DNA of 64,000 nucleotides from Paragyromitra xinjiangensis (lineage: Eukaryota > Ascomycota > Pezizomycetes > Pezizales > Discinaceae), in the NCBI GenBank assembly GCA_038503065.1, contig JBCAMK010000015.1, forward strand, positions 372,001 through 436,000, given 5' to 3'. The notes under the pieces are model-generated. The model ran no database searches. It saw only the letters and a list, made by a program, of their open reading frames with translations, and was not told where the DNA came from. A program made the translations under genes and the position numbers. Below, one piece after another: positions 10,144 through 21,451 of the stretch. How positions within the stretch are numbered: the first letter of the stretch is position 1; each line of letters starts with the position of its first letter.

Positions 10144-12800
10144 TGCTGTGGAGGTGGAGAAGTTAGATAATTTGAGAAATGGTTGTAAGAAAAGCTATGA
10201 GGAGAATCGGAGGACGAATGAAAGTAGATGTGGTCAAAGAACGGTAGGAGTAATTCGATAATTCTCGATGAGAAGTTGAGAGAGGAAAGGTGGTGTTTAT
10301 GGGAGGAAGAAGGAAGGAAGAGAGGGAAGTGGTTTGAAGGTTATGTTGACGCTCATAAAATTTTCTTCTCAAGAGCCGATCGAAACATGATAGTATCTTT
10401 TTACTCTTTCCCTCTTTGAGTTGTCACGTTGAACAAGCCTAAAGTTGTTTTGATTCTATTTTTTCCTATCTCCCATCACGCAGTTAGCATGTAATAGGGC
10501 CAAGTACTATTAGTAGCCAAACAATTGGCCACGCTTGTTTAAGAAGGCGTGGGCATCTATCTTTATGGCCACCAAACTAAAGTGTTAAATCTACCGAGGA
10601 ATCTAACGGGGATAGGGAGGCGCGAAAATTAAATGTAACTATAGATATAATTTTCAGTCTAGTTCAGAGAGGTAGAGCAAAATCACCACAGCTCACTCGA
10701 CTCTTTACCCTCTCGCGAAGTCAAGCTTATCTTAGTCTTGCCAACTAACTTAGCTTAGTTATATATGCTTAGTACCGTGCCTAGTATTGTTTGTTGATTA
10801 CATGTAGGTACTTTTATCAGACCCTCCAGGAGTTGGGGGCTGGGATAGAAGAGTTATTTCTCTTACCTGAGCCACCACCTGTCACTAGACTTACCCTACA
10901 CCCGTAGTGCTATAAGTGGGACTTCCTCACACACTCCCATCCCATCACAGCAGCCATCCACAACTGCATGTACCTCTTCGATAGCCATCATGGCTCCCTG
11001 AATTAATACAAACATTTCGAACGTTTCGTCCATCGCTTACGTTCTCTTCGGCGCACCAACAAACTACGAAGATTTTACTTATCAAACTATCAAATCAAAG
11101 GCTCTGGTGAGAGAATCGACTATGGCCTTAAGCGCGTGGACAGAGTTTTACCTGAGTCGACTAGGGGCTCGGTGAAACGAACCGGGGAATGAGGAACAGG
11201 TTCAAGATTCCGTCAACAATCTTGAGTCGACAATTGCAGCGAGCAACTTCCCAAAGAAAGTAGGAAGGTTCGATAAACGACTACTTCAACTCCATGTAAG
11301 TTGCATAGGTAATTATATTGCTCAACTTGGCCATCTAAAAGATATGACATTATGGCAAGACTTACCAATGGTCACGCGGCTTACTTCTTGACGCCTGAGT
11401 CCACTACGTGATACGCAACCAGAACGTGCCATGGAAAGTTAGCTCTCACGGCTTCCTCGTCGTTTAGTTTGATTATTACGTGGGTACTCAGAATAGAAAC
11501 CAGCGTAAACCAACTATCTAGGGCGTACGATTTCGCCGGTCTTCGATTTCTCAACCCCGTAAACGTCAACCCGAAAAGCTAATAGTTGTAGTGGTTACTA
11601 TGGATTAGACGCGAACTTCTATTTATTTATTCGTTTAACATTAGCACGGCGCCCGCTCGGATAATTAACTGGTAAGTACCTCCCCACCCTTTTAGAAGCG
11701 AGGCAGCGGAAGATAACCTTAATTGTGAGTAAGGAATGTTAATGACCTATTGTTCAGTAACTAGGACTTACCTTCATTGTTCCTCACTTAAAGATGCACG
11801 TTCTGTAATATCCGCATGATAGGTATAGCTGGCAACGACCTTAAGCCCGCTGCCATGCGATGCCCCTTCTCTTTGTGTTCAAGGTAGCATACTAACACAT
11901 TAAAATACCTACTAGGATAGAGCAATCCTTAATTTCCTGCATGCGACTGATTGAAGTAGCGAGAGTGGACTGTCACCCCCCTCATCTAAGGTAAGAATTC
12001 ACAGTTGTGAATTTACATTATGCAATGCCATAGCAAGTAACATAGAACATTAAGTCACCCACTGGAAGTAGAAGATATCCTAGATCTCTCACGGACTCGT
12101 CGGGATATCTTCACCCAGAATACCTCCCTGAGAGCTATTAAGGGATGGCATTTAATCCATAGAGATGGTGAGATAATGGAAACCATTTAAACGGTGACAG
12201 AATAACCTCTACTAGCACAAATATACTACACCTGGGTTTTATCCACGAGCTAGAACATTTAGCCCCATCAATAGAAAAGTTGCAACGTGGCCATCAGTGT
12301 CAATAGGGATCACGTCACTAGTAAACGGGTGAGTGGCCACTCACCTCTTTCGAATTATCAATCTTGGTACTTCACTCGAATGACAACGTCTCCCATCAAT
12401 GATTACGAACAAACCGACCTATCTTTTTGTTTCGGCTGGGGTTTGCCACGGCTTAGATCACAAAGCGCACATCAACACGCGACACCAATATAACTCGGGA
12501 TCTGCTTCCTACGCGCGTTTATTAGAGTATTGGGGCTACTAGAGAAAGGCCGAGGGCTAGGAGACATCTTGAAATTTGTTGGCTAGGCCATGAAATATCT
12601 CGCAACGTCAATCAGTCTCTAAGAATTAAAGAAAGTTTACTAGTAAGATCAAAACTCTTGAAAGGTAGAGCGCAGTAACTTATGCTAATAACAAGCAAAC
12701 GATTCTAGGTTCCTCCCCGGGGCTATCACAGGTCGCCGGCAAGCATTGCTATCACGTAACTTTACCACGAGGTCTGAACACCCTCTCGCAAAACAAAAGA
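10144..12800. other. Gene-poor region
   Basis: No protein-coding gene could be supported; open frames are short and without recognisable domains. TACATGTA occurs at 10799. The sequence looks like old degenerate intergenic DNA leading into the 5S rRNA locus. Confidence 0.45.
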
Positions 12801-12915
12801 GTTCAGTACCTGGGATTCCCACATGGTCACCCACCGCAGTACTAACCAGGCGATACGATGCTTGGATATGCCAGAGCGAACGGGATGGCTCATTCTCATC
12901 GTTCTATGACCGAAC
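12801..12915 (-). rRNA. 5S ribosomal RNA gene
   Basis: On the minus strand a 115-nt segment starts GTTCGGTCATAG and ends CAGGTACTGAAC. Those ends pair as helix I (GUUCGGU with ACUGAAC, one G-U). Internal landmarks of 5S are present: ATCCCGTTCGCTCT in the 5' half, the box A/intermediate region CCAAGCATCGTATC, and the highly conserved 3' half GGTTAGTACTGCGGTGGG followed by TGACC and GGGAATCCC. T-runs (CTTTTGTTTT) follow directly, as expected for Pol III termination. Isolated 5S genes are normal in filamentous ascomycetes. At 115 nt it is slightly short, so a recent pseudogene is not excluded. Confidence 0.8.
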
Positions 12916-12995
12916 ACATTACATACAGCTGAGAAAGTGTCATAGCTCGCTTTCTGATAGTATCTACTAAAGCTACCAACCGCACAAAAAACATG

Positions 12996-13075
12996 GGTTC
13001 AGTACCTAGGATTCCCACATAGTCACCCAATACAGTACTAACCAAGTGATATAATAGCGTGTCGGGATCGGCAGA
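12996..13075 (-). pseudogene. Truncated 5S rRNA pseudogene
   Basis: About 200 bp beyond the 5S gene, the same orientation carries a diverged copy of the 3' half (TTGGTTAGTACTGTATTGGG, then TGACTATGTGGGAATCC). A remnant of the 5' half (GATCCCGACACGCT) is joined to it with missing bases. The 5' helix-I strand is absent, so it cannot fold as 5S. A T-run (GTTTTTTG) still follows. Confidence 0.7.
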
Positions 13076-15767
13076 AACCTTGTTGTTGAATTACCATTTT
13101 TTGGAGTGTTCTTACTTGGGCTGAAATCCCTGCTAGAAATTCCTATCGAGCCCTTTGCACTGACAAGTCTTTCTTTGTGTGTTTATAAGTCCTTCTATAC
13201 CAACAAGTTCATTCTATTTTCATCAGTAAAGATACTGGCACTGATTCCAATAATCATTACGTATTCATGTGGTCGGTGTCAGGTGTGGTCGTGTGGTTGG
13301 AGGAAGACTTGGATAAGCAGATATCGCACACAATAAACCAGATGAACCATCATTCAGCGCTAAAACCAAATTCATACGTCTCCAGAATAATGTGACTCAC
13401 GCGGTGGATTTGACTGATCTTTTGCTTGTTACTATCCTTCGGCCGGGTATGTCTAATACTAACGGAGAGTCATACCCGAAACTTTTGATTCAAGCCATAT
13501 GGCCATCAAGCAATCTCCCGCAGTGTGAAGTTCGTACCAACTTTTCGGTGTGCTTGTTTTATCTTGCGAACAGTCAATTCCATGTAGCTACTAATTTTCA
13601 ACGTTATTTGTGTAACATTCATCACCAACCTTTAAACCCTCCATTGGGCTGCCAACTTGTTATCGGTGGATTTGAGGTGAAAACCTTCATCCAGAGCTTT
13701 CCGACACCCTCTAGCTCATTATCACTAGAGACCGAAGGTATCGCCCCCGCGCGCACAATGCACCACTCACGCAATATTTCAACCCCGAAAAAAAAGCAAT
13801 CAGACCAAAACGTTAGCTAAGGAAAACACCCATAGTTGATAGGAGCGATACTTTGTTATAAATTTAGAGTTAGAAATTGTTTTCCTAGGAAAAGGAAGAT
13901 ATTAATTAAATTGGCAGAGAGAGGAATAAATACTGAAGATGAAAATTAGAGAACCACGTTCATTAATGTTCTAGAAAAGCTCACAAGAAACCCTAGACCT
14001 TGGAAATTGATCGAGCTACTGGATGACAAACTTCGCGGTTTTTTTCTTGTAACCAATCTCATTCAACACCTGATTAATGTTGCAGAAATTGGTTCCGAGT
14101 ATATTGATATCGGCAAAATATATGGGAGGTCTTAGGGGATGGGCGTACAGGAATCCTATAACCACCAAAGTAGGCACTGCTGAATGCCTCAGGAATTTGT
14201 CAGTCGCCGTAAAACGAAGCGCATGCCTAGAGTAGAGGAACTTGTGAGTAGTGTAAACTAAAATAAGCCAAGAACTTTTACCTACTTCCTAGGATAAATG
14301 AGTAAAAGGCGATCCCGTGCTAAAGATGAAATGGACGTGATATCCATTGCGTTCTGCTAGTAAAGAGTAGGATGTCCTATCAGGAACTCAAATGGCTACT
14401 CTATGGATAACGCTCATTGGAGACTTGGTCCTCAAATCTTCCTCCATGCGTGAGAGATACTGCCGCCTGAGACTTCTTGAAACCCCTGCATGCAAAGTCA
14501 AGTGACTTATATCTAATAACAAGATATCGAACCCGTTGGGGTTATCACTCATATCGGGTCGATAACCCCGGCCCCCTCCTTGTAGAACGCTATTGACACG
14601 CCTAGATGGCGCACCTAGAGGGGGGCGGATAGGTAAGGAGAATACGAGCCGCGAAACAGGGGCGATATACTCGAAGATAGTTCATCTTACTGAAGACGAG
14701 AGAGATACTGGGTGAGATAAAGAAATGTAATGAAGGATGAAATCTTTTGTGACGATGTGCTTCAAGGAAGTAATGCAGTTAGAAGGAGGTGGTTAGAAAG
14801 AGGTGGTGATGAGAAGGAGGTGATGTCTCATATTCCACGATTTTGTCTGTTAACATGCGTTGCTTCTCTCTTCGACCAACGGAGCCAGCAGCTCTGTAGC
14901 CAGCCATATTGTGGACGAAGTGGCTAACCTGTACCGAAATTTAGGAAGTAACAAAAACTACCATATATTCAACGAAATTAATTTTTAACCGACCATATGA
15001 TTTCCCATGGATGCTATCAATGGTCGGCTATAGGTATTTTTTTCGCACACATTCTCATGAGGTCCCAGCTGGATTGGTCTGAGCCCAAGACAAACCAAAA
15101 AAGGTCTCCCAAGCTGTACCCTGTTGCCATTCAACCTGGATGAAGTGATAAGCGCCAACTATGTAGGTTGGGATTTGTGCTGCCAACTCTACTGGGGCAG
15201 CGAGTCTTGGCATCACGTTCATACCGGGTCGTAAATTTCTCAGATCTACGCTATCGTGACGGATTGTACACACCATATTGTCTTCCTGATTCTAACGTGC
15301 CGGACTTCTCAGGGGAGGGAACATAGGGTTTTCATATCCCTAAACAGTGTTCTACTACCCGGGATTCTGATAGGAGACGAAAATGCCACTCTGACCGGGC
15401 TCCACAGCCGCTATCGGAGATCCCAGTAGGCAAGGAGCTCTTCGGCGTGGGGGCTGACTAAAGGGTCTGCTTGGAATTTTCGCAAGTATCTATCAAGTCC
15501 CTGCAGTATGCTAAAAAGATCGGTTGCAGGGTAGTTATTGAACTGGCCATCTTTAAATCAGGGCCACAGACACATATGACTCTAACAATCCCGCATATTT
15601 CTTGCAGAGCCTTTGTCTATAGATTACAATCCGAATTGGAAGAACCCGGCTATAACAACATACGACCGTTAAATATTCCAAACCCTTCAATCGCCGTAAA
15701 TGCCTAATATCTTTCACTCATGTATTTGGCTACCAAAAACCACAAATACTTCGCTCCCTCAAGTCCG
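13076..15767. other. Gene-poor region between the 5S remnants and DPH1
   Basis: Several open frames of 60-140 codons exist, the longest at 13392-13820 (+). None has a recognisable domain, good leader or splice structure. A 73-codon minus-strand frame at 15055-15276 has a protein-like composition and may be a gene remnant, but I cannot support it further. Confidence 0.4.
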
Positions 15768-17203
15768 CTAGGACGAAAGCCCCGGTAACCCTTCTCCCTT
15801 CTTCGTCCTCCCCAGTCCCTCTTTAGCGTAGAAGTCCATCCGGTACCCATTAGCCTCTCCCCAATCCTCTTTTCTCTGCCCGAGAGCAATTGTGGCCTCA
15901 TACGGACTCAATAGCGGCTTCTCAAAAGCGTATCCCCAATCAATACTTAACCTCGGACACGCAACCTGAATCCACGCATCCACATCCTTGAACATCTTCA
16001 GTTTCCCCGGGAAGATCTCCGACAATAGTAAAATCACATAAGGTATATCCAACTCCCTCAACCTGTTTTCCAGATTCTCAAGAGTATTCAGATTCCCCTG
16101 GCGACCCAGCGTGCCTAAGATAAGTCCGAACTTTTTTGCCCTCTTCGCAGCGGCGATTGCGTCCCGTCGTAGTGTGTGTAGTTCATCGTGATTATATGTC
16201 TCGTGTGTAAACTTGCGTGAATATGGGTCATAACGGTACGCTGGTAACTTCGGGTTCTGGATCATTGCAGACTCGAGGTGGAAGCGGCCGTCGCCGACAT
16301 AGATGAGGGCGTCGATTGATTCGGAGGCATCGACACGTGGTGATGTGCAGCCTAGTATCTCTCCCTTTGATAATGGCGCAATCTGCGGGATTGTAATTTT
16401 AAACCCCGCTTGTTCGAGCTGTGCCCTGACACCATGAATAGATGCGTTGAATTGGATGGTGCCAACTAGTGCTAGATGTTTATCATGTGAAAAGTTTCGC
16501 CCGACTGTGGCAATGAGGTGTGATATGTCGATCCCTATTGTTACGAATACGTACAATGTCTTAATTTTCGTGACATCCACGGGGATAAGACATGAGTGGG
16601 CGTAGTGCACAAGCAGATCACACCCAAGTGCACGGGCGGTGAAGTCGTCGATGCAGCAAGCTCCATATGTGACGTCGCCCATAATGAGCGTTTCCACGCC
16701 AGGGCAAAACGCCTCAACTATGTCAGCAATTGTGCATGCAAATAGCAGAAGACCTTCGGGCATCTGCAGGCCAACGCGAGTGGCACCGGTCTTGCGGATG
16801 TTGTGGATTGTCTTGTGGATTTCAAAGTTGTAGTTGGAAGGAAGGAGGGTGATGGCCTCGTTGAGCGCTTTGTCATTGAGGATCTCGGGCGGAATTTGGT
16901 TGATTGCGCGACCACCCGTCCGGCGGGGTTTCGAGGCCACTAGGAAAGAGCTTCGTCAGTGAGCAGCTCTAGAATTGGAAGAGGCAACTTCCGGATTTAG
17001 AAGATACGGCCGGGAAGATACGAACATTGGATTGCATCACCGTCTTCTATCCCAGTGCTAGCTTTTTGCTGCTGCAGTTCCGTGGCCGTACGCTTACCAA
17101 CGAAGCGTTTTCGTGGCTGTTTTGGTTTCGAAGGGGAAGGCTCTGGAGACAGTGGCGTGGGCTGTGGGGGACCGTCGGATTCGGGGATATTTGAAGAAAC
17201 CAT
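15768..17203 (-). CDS. DPH1: 2-(3-amino-3-carboxypropyl)histidine synthase subunit 1 (diphthamide biosynthesis)
   Basis: Catalyses the first diphthamide step together with Dph2: transfer of a 3-amino-3-carboxypropyl group from SAM to a histidine of eEF2, using a radical Fe-S chemistry in the cytosol. Two exons (17026-17203 and 15768-16939) join in phase 1 across an 86-nt intron with a GTTCGT donor and TTTCCTAG acceptor, giving 449 residues. Conserved elements include [26 protein letters not shown] with the cluster cysteine, [12 protein letters not shown] with a second cysteine, [17 protein letters not shown] and the final-domain cysteine in [13 protein letters not shown]. The N-terminal 50 residues are Pro/Ser/Lys-rich. 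Dph2 is the paralogue, but the fit of the ACCIDDFTA and YAHSCL motifs is to Dph1. Confidence 0.95.
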
Positions 17204-18563
17204 GACGAAAACGCCGATAGTGAGTAAGGAAAGCTATGAGCTGTCCTTAAAATCCGACAATGACCGATCTCAAAGAAAGTCCGATAGGCGAAAAGCGAGT
17301 TGGAGAATGAGGTATCTGCAGGGTGTTTTTTCGGTTCGTGTAAAAAAACGTGGTTGCCACGAGCTATAACGATGCGGAAGAAGGCGTGGAAGGGTGGAAG
17401 AAGGATGCAAGCCCGGAAATATCGTAAATCCTCCGCTAAGGCCACGATGTGATATTTAGAGATATTAGGGAGATTAGCGGTGGATATAATTTTAGGTGGT
17501 GGTGGTGGGGTTTGGAGGGGTTGTCGTTGGGTTGGTAACCCTAACCCGTGGCTCCGCCAAATTCATCTGATCCTTCAGTTTGGATAAAAGGACCACAGCT
17601 GAAACGCTTCCTTGGATTTTGTATGAAATAACAGCAGCTTCTCGCTATCTAGAGTAACCGTGTCGTATTGAGCACCCGATTATCTAGATAGAGCTGGAGC
17701 AGTCGTTGTTCCAGGTTTCGTAAGTAAAGACAGCCGAGAGTGCTCCAACAGATCTGCCTATGCAGTACGGGCTGCATATTGGCAGCCGACCGGGCTTGAT
17801 CGATGTGCAGTAAGCAAGCACAGACAGAGATGAGGTTTCGCTCAAGCTATTCTTGTCACCCATCTGATGCACCGTACATCACATTATTCACTTATCGATA
17901 GGCAAGCAGCAGGGCCCTGAGAAGAATCGTGGAAGATGGCCATCAATGGCGTTGAGGCTCCTCGCTGGGGTGCCAAGTGGGCCCTTGCCCTAGGATGAGA
18001 TCAGCTTTTCCTTCTAGAAAAGGAATGGTTGGGCCGGAAACAAGGCTCAGCCCCACCGTCACTAACAACTTCTCGGAACTCAACGCTTTCCCTCGGCCTC
18101 TTTCGACCATATTTCACCGTATTCAGGGACAGAACGTGCAGCTGCAGGTGATGCTGGACCCGAGTAAACATTCAAAAGCCAGTCTGCACCCTCCTCCAGG
18201 TCTCTGGTCTCCTGTTCTTCAATATTCTCGCTATCGAGCCCCAAGGCTTGCAGTCAGTGAACCCCTCCACCCCCCCGTATACCCCCAGTAGAGACCGGAC
18301 TAACCACCCATGGTAGATCATCCCTCTTCCTCAGGACAATCCGAATCCTGTCCTATCTCGTAGCACAAATTCACTAATCCGTGCATCCGTATTACCACCA
18401 TTGACTGCATTCTCTGCCACATCCAAATCCAACAAGGGTAGGTCATGCTCTCCCTGTAGTCCCTGCATCTAGTCTAGCCGATGTCTTGGTGATTCGCTCA
18501 TCTGAAGCCCTTCTAGAATCTCTAAACACCGAACGTCATTTGCACAACCCAAATTCTTTCGTG
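17204..18563. other. Divergent intergenic region between DPH1 and the HMG-CoA lyase gene
   Basis: No gene recognised. The region should contain both promoters, since the two genes point away from each other. Sequence at 18200-18500 is C/T-rich. Confidence 0.45.
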
Positions 18564-19926
18564 ATGAACAGCGTTGTCATGAGCAGGCCGCTGGGCGTAT
18601 ATTATGCTCGCGGTTTCTCCACCTTGAGCGGCTTTTCTTCCTTCCTCAGACTCAAGCCGCCGCGGATTCCACACACTCACAAGCACCAGCTGCACCAACC
18701 TTCATTTAAAAAATCTACACACCGCGCTCAAAATCACCAGATTAAGAACATTCCTTCATTTCTAAATTCTCAATCCAATACAAATAACTATACTACCGAA
18801 GCAAATATGACTGTCGATCATCCTTTTTCCAACAACAAGGGAGTTGTGAAGATTGTGGAAGTTGGTGCCAGAGATGGACTACAGAACGAGAAGGGCGTTG
18901 TCCCTACACATACCAAGATCGAACTGATCGAACGATTGAGCTCCGCTGGTCTGAGACACATTGAAGCCGGAAGCTTTGTGAGGTGAAATCCCATTTTACC
19001 CATATCTTCATACATTATCACCCATCCCTCTGATCAGTAGCTGACGTTCCAAAAATAGCCCAAAATGGGTACCACAGATGGCTGATACCCCCGAAGTCAT
19101 GTCACACCTCAAGGCTCACCCGCCACAAGCTCCTGTTCCAATCACTTATTCTTACCTCACCCCAAACATGAAGGGTTTGACATCCTACCTGGCCGGTTCC
19201 GCACTGCCATCCGCATCCTCCCAACACACTTCCGAAATCGCCATCTTCGCTGCTGCTTCTGAAGCCTTCTCACAACGCAACATCAACTGCTCGATTGCCG
19301 AGTCACTTGAGCGATTCCGACCAGTCGCCCAGAAGGCTTTAGAAGAGGGTATCAAGGTCAGGGGATACGTTTCCATGATCATCGAGTGCCCTTATGACGG
19401 TCCTACATCGCCGAAGAAGGTTGCAGAGGTCGTTGAGGGTCTTTTGGATATGGGATGCTATGAAGTTTCTCTAGGCGATACCAACGGTGTTGGCACACCT
19501 GGTTAGTACATTCTTGCATCTCATATGACCTATGAGTTCTAACACTCCACAGGAACCATCGGAACCTTGATGAACTACCTCATCAAAGAACGTGGCCTTC
19601 CCTCAGAGAAACTCGCCGCTCATTTCCACGACACCTATGGCCAAGCAATTGTCAACTGTCTCGTCGCCCTGGAGGCCGGGATCCGGACTTTCGACAGCAG
19701 CGTTGCCGGTCTGGGAGGCTGTCCTTACAGCAAGGGCGCCACTGGCAACGTCGCTACTGAGGACTTGGTTTACTTTCTTGAGGGAACGGGTGTTAAGACC
19801 AACGTCGATCTGCAGAAGATCGTTGAGATCGGAGACTGGATCTCAAAAGAGCTTGGACGCAAGAACGAATCAAAGGTGGGCACGGCCTTGATGGCAAGGC
19901 GCTGGGGTGAGGGTAGCAAGCTATAA
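18564..19926 (+). CDS. Hydroxymethylglutaryl-CoA lyase family protein
   Basis: HMG-CoA lyase splits HMG-CoA into acetoacetate and acetyl-CoA at the end of leucine breakdown, normally in mitochondria. Three exons (18564-18982, 19059-19501, 19553-19926) join across 76- and 51-nt introns into 411 residues. The TIM-barrel motifs are clear: [12 protein letters not shown] near residue 100, [18 protein letters not shown] over the first junction, [12 protein letters not shown] over the second, the metal-binding histidines in [11 protein letters not shown], and the active-site loop [16 protein letters not shown] with its catalytic cysteine. The N-terminal 90 residues are basic and Ser/Arg-rich, as for import. 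The frame stays open to 18486, and ATGs at 18564, 18579 and 18807 are all possible starts; two isoforms (mitochondrial and cytosolic or peroxisomal) could result. Confidence 0.93.
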
Positions 19927-21061
19927 ATCAACACTCACTACACAACAAACAAACAATCCTTACTACGAACACGAGGAGTGGCGCATAGACATCGCCAACC
20001 AAGACCACTCTTTCTCTACACACAACACAAATTGACTTATTCTGGTTTTTATTGAGAGCGACGACACACCACTGTCATGGATCGATTGGGTCTGCATCAG
20101 CATTTGCATCTTTGCATTCGGCGTCTTTTTTGGAGTCTTTCTGTCTTTTACCGCTTTACAGCACTGCGCGGATTTTTGATTTTTCTGGGAGGGTTTACAG
20201 GCTACGGTGTTTTTTCTGATAAATGCATTACTCGCCCGGGGCAAAAGCGAGCGCACATCCTTCCTTTTCATCGGTTCTTTTCCGTTTTCGCTCTATGAAT
20301 TCACTCCTTTCCTCCTTCTGTCTCTCTCTAACGAAATGATCGCGAGTCTTATAAAGTTTCACTTCTTGATATGTTTGACACATCTGATATCGGCGGCGCC
20401 TGCTTTCAGTGCAGTCGGTCTTCTTAGTCTTTAATCGTTTATTTTATTTTTTATTGTTATGGAAATCATCGCACACAGAACTTTTTTTAAGCCGATGTGA
20501 CTAATATCCTTTCTTGTATATATTTTCCGTTTTTATTTCATGGGTTAGTGTTTGTAGCTAGATACATGCAGAAATTCATGCAAACTAGTTAGTTCGGCTT
20601 CTTGCGCCGAACTGATTGGTTTTCACTTCTCCGAAAACTTGAACTCGTCCAGTCGCAGTGACTTTTCCCTTCCTCCGAAAGCCGAGAACGTGAGAGTGAA
20701 GTCCGAATGCCGAAATAGGATATGCGCGCACATAGTTGCGCCAATAGTTCGAGTGAATTTACGAAAATAAAAGCGCAAAAGCTCTCTGCACATAGTTTTA
20801 TGGTCATACAAGACATGCGCGTATGCACAATTCATACCACCAAGTCATAAGTGAGAAGCATGTGCCAGAGCTGCACCTTTAAAGTGCGCGTGCAGATTTA
20901 TGCATGCATCTTCCACCTCTTTATCCCTCTTTCTCCCTCCCTTGGTTACCCAGACTTTGCAGTAGAAAAAAGCACTGTCACAAGCCAACATCACGACCTT
21001 CCTCCTCTGTCTATGCATACACACACCAACCACTACCCCACTTCCCCACCACCCAACATCT
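19927..21061. other. Intergenic region, convergent 3' ends
   Basis: Follows the HMG-CoA lyase stop and precedes the end of the SDHAF4 gene on the other strand. T-rich stretches at 20420-20540 look like 3' UTR or spacer. No gene recognised. Confidence 0.45.
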
Positions 21062-21451
21062 CTAAAAATCCGTAACCCTCCCATTAAAACTATAATCCCC
21101 ATGTCTCAACGGATCATTCTTCGGCCCACCCACCTCCCCGGTCTTCGGGTTCACATCGCCCTCAAACTCCGGGGGTGCGCCACGACGAATATCAGGATGC
21201 AGAATCTGCTCTTCAGCACCTGATGGCGCCTCGGGCTGTGTCTGGGGATTTTGTTCTTCTGCAGCGTAATTGGATGTGGAGAAGGCGCCGGTTGACTTGC
21301 GTTGCAGGCGCTCGAACTCTGCTTGTTCTTTCTCGGAGAGACGTGGGGGCGAGGGTGTGGGCTTGAGGAAGGGGTTGGAGGCGGTGCGGGGGGTTGTGGT
21401 GAGGGCGCGGGTGAGGGGGAGGCGGGGGAGGATTAGGCGGCGGGTGAACAT
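21062..21451 (-). CDS. SDH8: Succinate dehydrogenase assembly factor 4
   Basis: SDHAF4/Sdh8 is a small mitochondrial matrix chaperone that binds the flavinated catalytic subunit of complex II before assembly. The uninterrupted 129-residue product begins with an Arg/Leu/Thr/Pro-rich presequence without acidic residues. It ends with the family signature: GAPPEFEGDVNPKTGEVGGP followed by KNDPLRHGDYSFNGRVTDF, which reaches the stop codon as in known homologues. The length matches the family (about 100-140 residues). The single exon and unambiguous C-terminal domain make the assignment strong. The start is the first ATG, giving a sensible targeting peptide. Confidence 0.95.
   Translation of the reverse strand: MFTRRLILPRLPLTRALTTTPRTASNPFLKPTPSPPRLSEKEQAEFERLQRKSTGAFSTSNYAAEEQNPQTQPEAPSGAEEQILHPDIRRGAPPEFEGDVNPKTGEVGGPKNDPLRHGDYSFNGRVTDF

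Noticed and set aside
13392..13820. 142-codon ORF in the gene desert
   Set aside because: No domain, no promoter-like leader and no splice pattern; length is within chance for the region.
15055..15276. 73-codon minus-strand ORF
   Set aside because: Could be a gene remnant, but nothing supports it beyond open frame.
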